From contig NZ_LR884459.1 of NCBI RefSeq assembly GCF_904848165.1, positions 434,001-498,000 on the forward strand: a stretch of DNA of 64,000 nt. The letters are read 5' to 3'. The notes under the pieces were generated by a model. The model ran no database searches and was not told the DNA's origin. It saw only the letters and a program-made list of their open reading frames with translations. A program made the translations under genes and the position numbers. Shown here in pieces: positions 60,383 through 64,000 of this stretch. This DNA comes from Psychrobacter arenosus (GTDB lineage Bacteria; Pseudomonadota; Gammaproteobacteria; Pseudomonadales; Moraxellaceae). Each line of letters opens with the position of its first letter. Position 1 is the stretch's first letter.

Positions 60383-62377
60383 ATGACTCAAGACGCCTCT
60401 AAAACTTTACCGCGTGACGCTACTGCAGCTGATAGTACGCCTGACCGCGTAGCTACGGACACCTCACTTAATTCTGTTTTCCTAAATGCTAACGCTATAA
60501 CTGCTGATGCTATCAATACTAGTAGCTCCATAGCCTCTACCGAGGTTGCAGAAGAGGCCATTGCCGAAGCAGCGGATGATACTAAGCCTGCCCCTACTGA
60601 ATATACTGACGAAACGAGCGAGGCTGATACTACAATTGACGATAAAGCGTCAGATACGGCATCCACAGGTTCGGGTAATGGGGTGGCACATAGGCCTGAG
60701 CCAAAAGTCATAATCACGGAAGAAAGTCCGGACGTAGTGGTAGCTGAGATTGCACCCGACCCTGCAGCAGAAGAAATCGTTAAAGCAGAAGGCAGCATTG
60801 CAATAGAAAGAAGCGTTGCAGTAGCAAGTGAACCTCATGCAACCGTCGATGAGCTATCTGCGGAGCAAGCCGAACTCGAGTCCGTAGCGCAATTAGCGGA
60901 AGCCGAACTGGCGGCTAATGGACTGGATGAAAATAAGCAACAACCGGCTAATAGTCCTGTCACTGCTAATTCTCCTGACTTTGCTTTAGAGCATGCAGAA
61001 GAAACTGTGATTGAGGTTGCGGGTATTAGTGCCAAATCTATGCGAGCCCATGAGCCTGCCTTAGCGCCGGTAGACAATACCCAATCAGCGCCTATAGCAA
61101 GTGATTCTCAACCAGAGCCTAATAGTGCTACTGACCACGACAAGGCAACCCCTACAGAGTATAAAGAGAAATACATCCAGCAAGAACTGGCTAAACAGCA
61201 GCAAAACTCGGCTAAAGATAATGAAGATATTGATGCAGACGATGATGCAGATGCAGAAGAAACACCAGAAGAGCGCGAGCAAAGAAAACGGGAAGAGAAG
61301 CTAGAGTCATATAAACAATTTCTTGCCCAACAGGAAAGCGAACAAAAGATTGATTACTCTAAGGTGCGCGTTACCATTGAAGCCAATGCGCTACCGAGTA
61401 AAATGTATTTCTTAATGAATGCCTTATCCGCCATTATTGCCAGCTATGGTTTGGTAGCCAACTCGCCTGCCGTGGTCATCGGCGCTATGCTGGTGGCCAT
61501 GATGTTAGGCCCAATTACTGGGGTTGCGCTAGCTATTATTGACTATCGTATGCCACTACTGCGTAAATCGCTGTTTACGGTAGCGGCAGGCGGAGCGTTA
61601 GTTGTCGCCATCGGCTTTATAGTGGGACTGCTGCATCAAGGCCAACCACTGACCAATGAAATCCTCTCGCGCACTCAACCCACTTCGATGGATTTAATGA
61701 TTGCTTTAGCAGGCGGTACTGCGGGCGCTTACGCTATGATTTCTCCGCATCTCTCCGTGGCCGTGGTCGGGGTTGCGGTAGCGACTGCCTTAGTCCCGCC
61801 CTTAGCAGCCAGTGGCATCTTACTGTCCAATGGCGAGATTTCTTTAGGCCTAGGCGCGCTACTTTTAGCCATGACCAACATTATTGCTATTCAATTTACC
61901 AATGCTCTAGTGCTTTGGTTTACGGGGTTCCGCCGCTTGGTTGATGACGATTACAAATCGGGCACTTATTTAACGTTTTTTCGCCGCAATGCCGTGACTT
62001 TATTGTTATTAATTGGTCTAGGGATTTATTTGACGCTCAATCTCAATACTATTGCCAAGCAGCAACAGTTTGAGACCAATGTCAAAACCAACATCAACGA
62101 TTATTTCATCGATAAAGGCAACGTACTGACCAATACTCAGTTTGAAAAATATGATGGGTATCAAACCATTCGCGCGGTAGTGCGTGGTGAAACTGTGCCT
62201 AGCTCTTACGATGTGCGCCAAATTGAAGCCAAAATCACTAAAGATATGGATGAAAACTTTCCGAAATATCTCCCGGTTAAACTACAGCTGCGCTATTTGC
62301 CTATCAAGGTTATTGAGGCCAATCCGCTCATTACAGAAAAATTAGATGAGACTGATGCTGCTATTTTAAATAACTAG
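60383..62377 (+). CDS. DUF389 (TIGR00341-type) membrane protein with long disordered N-terminus
   Basis: A 664-residue protein in two parts. The first about 325 residues are rich in Ala, Glu, Thr, Asp and Ser, with EETPEEREQRKREEKLESYK as a charged helix at their end; this part is presumably cytoplasmic and disordered. From about residue 330 a DUF389 domain follows, with about six membrane helices, including SPAVVIGAMLVAMMLGPITG, AGGTAGAYAMISPHLSVAVV, and ATALVPPLAASGILL. A soluble C-terminal part of about 110 residues ends the protein. The function of DUF389 is unknown. There is no good ribosome binding site before the chosen ATG, so translation may begin elsewhere. Confidence 0.85.
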   Translation: MTQDASKTLPRDATAADSTPDRVATDTSLNSVFLNANAITADAINTSSSIASTEVAEEAIAEAADDTKPAPTEYTDETSEADTTIDDKASDTASTGSGNGVAHRPEPKVIITEESPDVVVAEIAPDPAAEEIVKAEGSIAIERSVAVASEPHATVDELSAEQAELESVAQLAEAELAANGLDENKQQPANSPVTANSPDFALEHAEETVIEVAGISAKSMRAHEPALAPVDNTQSAPIASDSQPEPNSATDHDKATPTEYKEKYIQQELAKQQQNSAKDNEDIDADDDADAEETPEEREQRKREEKLESYKQFLAQQESEQKIDYSKVRVTIEANALPSKMYFLMNALSAIIASYGLVANSPAVVIGAMLVAMMLGPITGVALAIIDYRMPLLRKSLFTVAAGGALVVAIGFIVGLLHQGQPLTNEILSRTQPTSMDLMIALAGGTAGAYAMISPHLSVAVVGVAVATALVPPLAASGILLSNGEISLGLGALLLAMTNIIAIQFTNALVLWFTGFRRLVDDDYKSGTYLTFFRRNAVTLLLLIGLGIYLTLNLNTIAKQQQFETNVKTNINDYFIDKGNVLTNTQFEKYDGYQTIRAVVRGETVPSSYDVRQIEAKITKDMDENFPKYLPVKLQLRYLPIKVIEANPLITEKLDETDAAILNN

Positions 62378-62446
62378 GTATTGAATTACTAAATACTAAG
62401 TCACTAGGTAAAAGTAGTTGCCATATTACGGCAACATCAAAACAGT

Positions 62447-62748
62447 ATTCACTTTATAAACTTGCCGTAGGCTGGCGCTTTAGCCCAGCTTATAAAGTGA
62501 ATTGTGTAAGCAGGCTGGGCTAAAGCACCAGCCTACCTAGACCGAATTGCATAAAGTGAACATAGGATGCGCCCAGCGCACCATTTATTACCATTTAAAA
62601 GGAAGCCGCTTATTGCTTTGGCTAGCTACCATAAGTTAATAATTGAAAATATTGATACGTGTTTTTACCAGTATCAACGTGACCGCTTAGGGACGAACCG
62701 CCCTACTGCCTAGCAACTATGCTAAAATTGCGTTTCTCTAAAATTGCG
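62447..62748. repeat. Cluster of REP-like palindromes
   Basis: The main palindrome has 23-bp arms at 62467-62489 and 62514-62536 with one mismatch (GTAGGCTGGCGCTTTAGCCC... and its complement). A 13-bp inverted repeat, ATTCACTTTATAA (62447-62459) and TTATAAAGTGAAT (62490-62502), encloses the first arm. Further elements are TGCGCCCAGCGCA at 62568-62580, TTGATAC/GTATCAA around 62653-62679, TAGGG/CCCTA around 62689-62705, and CTAAAATTGCG repeated at 62722 and 62738. No transposase is present. The cluster fills most of the gap between the DUF389 gene and alaS. Confidence 0.75.
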
Positions 62749-62867
62749 CTTTGCTCAATTGGTAAAGTTTGCAGTGATACTGACCCCCATTAGTTATTGA
62801 TTGACCGTTTGAGTCCTTGACTCAGCCCCTCATTTACCGACCCCCAGTGCATTATTAAGGAGCCACA

Positions 62868-64000
62868 GTGAGCCGACCATTTCGCTCAGCCGACATTCGC
62901 CAAGCCTTCATAGATTACTTTGTGAGCAAACAGCACACCTATGTGACCTCATCGAGCCTGATTCCGCACAATGACCCGACCTTATTGTTTACCAATGCGG
63001 GCATGAACCAGTTTAAAGAGAGCTTTCTAGGTTTAGAAGACCGAGGCTATCAGCGAGCAGTGTCGTCGCAAAAATGCGTGCGCGCGGGCGGTAAGCACAA
63101 TGATTTGGACAACGTCGGTTATACGGCTCGTCATCATACGTTTTTTGAAATGCTCGGTAACTTCTCTTTTGGCGATTACTTCAAAAAAGACGCTATTCCT
63201 TTCGTTTGGGAATTCTTAACGTCACCAGATTGGTTGGGTTTAGATACCGAGCGTCTGTACGTGACTATCTATGAGACCGACGAAGAAGCGTTTGATATTT
63301 GGCACAATGACATCGGTCTGGCGCCAGAGCGCATTATCCGTATTGGCGATAATAAAGGCGCGCCATACGCCTCAGATAACTTCTGGACGATGGGCGATAC
63401 TGGTCCTTGTGGTCCTTGTACTGAAGTGTTCTATGACCACGGTGAGCATATCGAAGGCGGGCTGCCAGGTACACCAGAAGAAGACGGTGACCGCTTTATC
63501 GAAATCTGGAACTGTGTCTTTATGCAGTTTAACCGCCAAAAAGACGGTAGCCTTGAGCCTTTACCAGCGCCTAGCGTCGATACGGGTATGGGATTAGAGC
63601 GGATTAGCGCTATCTTGCAGGGCGTACACGGCAACTACGAAATTGACTTATTCGTGCATCTTATGGATGCCGCAGCGGCTATTTTAGGCATCACCAATAC
63701 CCAGCAGTCTTCGTTAAAAGTGATCGCCGACCATATCCGTGCAGTGTCTTTCTTAATCGCCGATGGTGTATTACCAAGCAATGAAGGTCGTGGCTATGTG
63801 CTGCGCCGTATCATTCGCCGTGCTGTCCGTCATGGCAATAAACTCGGTGCTGAGTCTGCCTTCTTCTATAAGATGGTCGCGCCATTAGTGCAAGAGATGG
63901 GCGCCGCCTATCCTGAATTGGTCGAACGCCAAAAAGACATCGAAAGCGCTATTGAAAAAGAAGAGTCGCAATTTGCCAAGACCCTAGCCCAAGGGCTACG
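62868..64000 (+). CDS. alaS: Alanyl-tRNA synthetase AlaS (partial, C-terminus outside window)
   Basis: Attaches alanine to tRNA Ala. The frame opens with GTG at 62868, five bases after AAGGAG, and continues to the window edge without a stop (377 full codons seen). [52 protein letters not shown] and [14 protein letters not shown] are class II catalytic-core motifs of Ala[10 protein letters not shown] is motif 3, and [20 protein letters not shown] belongs to the following helical domain. The editing and C-Ala domains are beyond the window. Confidence 0.97.
   Translation, partial: MSRPFRSADIRQAFIDYFVSKQHTYVTSSSLIPHNDPTLLFTNAGMNQFKESFLGLEDRGYQRAVSSQKCVRAGGKHNDLDNVGYTARHHTFFEMLGNFSFGDYFKKDAIPFVWEFLTSPDWLGLDTERLYVTIYETDEEAFDIWHNDIGLAPERIIRIGDNKGAPYASDNFWTMGDTGPCGPCTEVFYDHGEHIEGGLPGTPEEDGDRFIEIWNCVFMQFNRQKDGSLEPLPAPSVDTGMGLERISAILQGVHGNYEIDLFVHLMDAAAAILGITNTQQSSLKVIADHIRAVSFLIADGVLPSNEGRGYVLRRIIRRAVRHGNKLGAESAFFYKMVAPLVQEMGAAYPELVERQKDIESAIEKEESQFAKTLAQGL

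Overview
The window looks like a chromosomal segment of a Moraxellaceae gammaproteobacterium, most likely Psychrobacter or a close relative. The evidence is the gene content, the moderate G+C coding sequence with very AT-rich gaps, and a giant trimeric autotransporter followed by a TpgA-type lipoprotein, an arrangement described in Acinetobacter. The genus is an inference from protein resemblance; no rRNA, tRNA, CRISPR array, transposase, integrase or prophage gene was seen.

Layout. 1-2.2 kb: prmC (cut by the window edge) and ampG on the minus strand. 2.8-10.8 kb, plus strand: katG, a CysB-type regulator, a membrane PQQ dehydrogenase and a luciferase-like oxidoreductase, mostly separated by intrinsic terminators. 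10.9-16.9 kb, minus strand: a secreted unknown, an AEC transporter, a ChaB-like protein, mnmG, an unknown, grxD and ispF. 17.0-27.9 kb: mnmA, gdhA, purB, a YjdF-like membrane protein and roxA on the plus strand, with small lipoproteins (one broken by a stop codon) and a DASS transporter on the minus strand. 28.2-40.1 kb: a 3,629-residue trimeric autotransporter adhesin built from nested tandem repeats, with a TpgA-like anchor lipoprotein just downstream. 41-57.3 kb: a 54-residue acidic protein, a DUF1275 protein, fabI, folE, a yejABEF operon with gloB inside it, serC, a probable divergent holD, an alpha-carbonic anhydrase with a structured leader, aroC and prmB. 57.8-64 kb: an L,D-transpeptidase, a small membrane protein, a DUF389 protein with a long disordered N-terminus, a patch of REP-like palindromes, and the start of alaS.

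How the genes fit together. Many are core housekeeping genes. Several modify the translation apparatus: prmC acts on release factors, prmB on ribosomal protein L3, roxA on L16, and mnmA and mnmG both act on tRNA wobble uridine 34. Envelope functions form a second theme: ampG (muropeptide recycling), the L,D-transpeptidase, the Yej peptide importer, the adhesin and its peptidoglycan-binding partner, and several lipoproteins. katG, grxD, gloB and cysB cover oxidative, thiol and aldehyde stress.

The most unusual parts are: the adhesin/TpgA module with four near-identical 423-bp repeats; the holD-like gene with a large low-complexity insert; the hairpin-rich leader of the carbonic anhydrase gene and a terminator-like hairpin in the same divergent gap; the lipoprotein gene interrupted by an in-frame TAA; the 54-codon gene with its own promoter and terminator; and the REP-like cluster before alaS.
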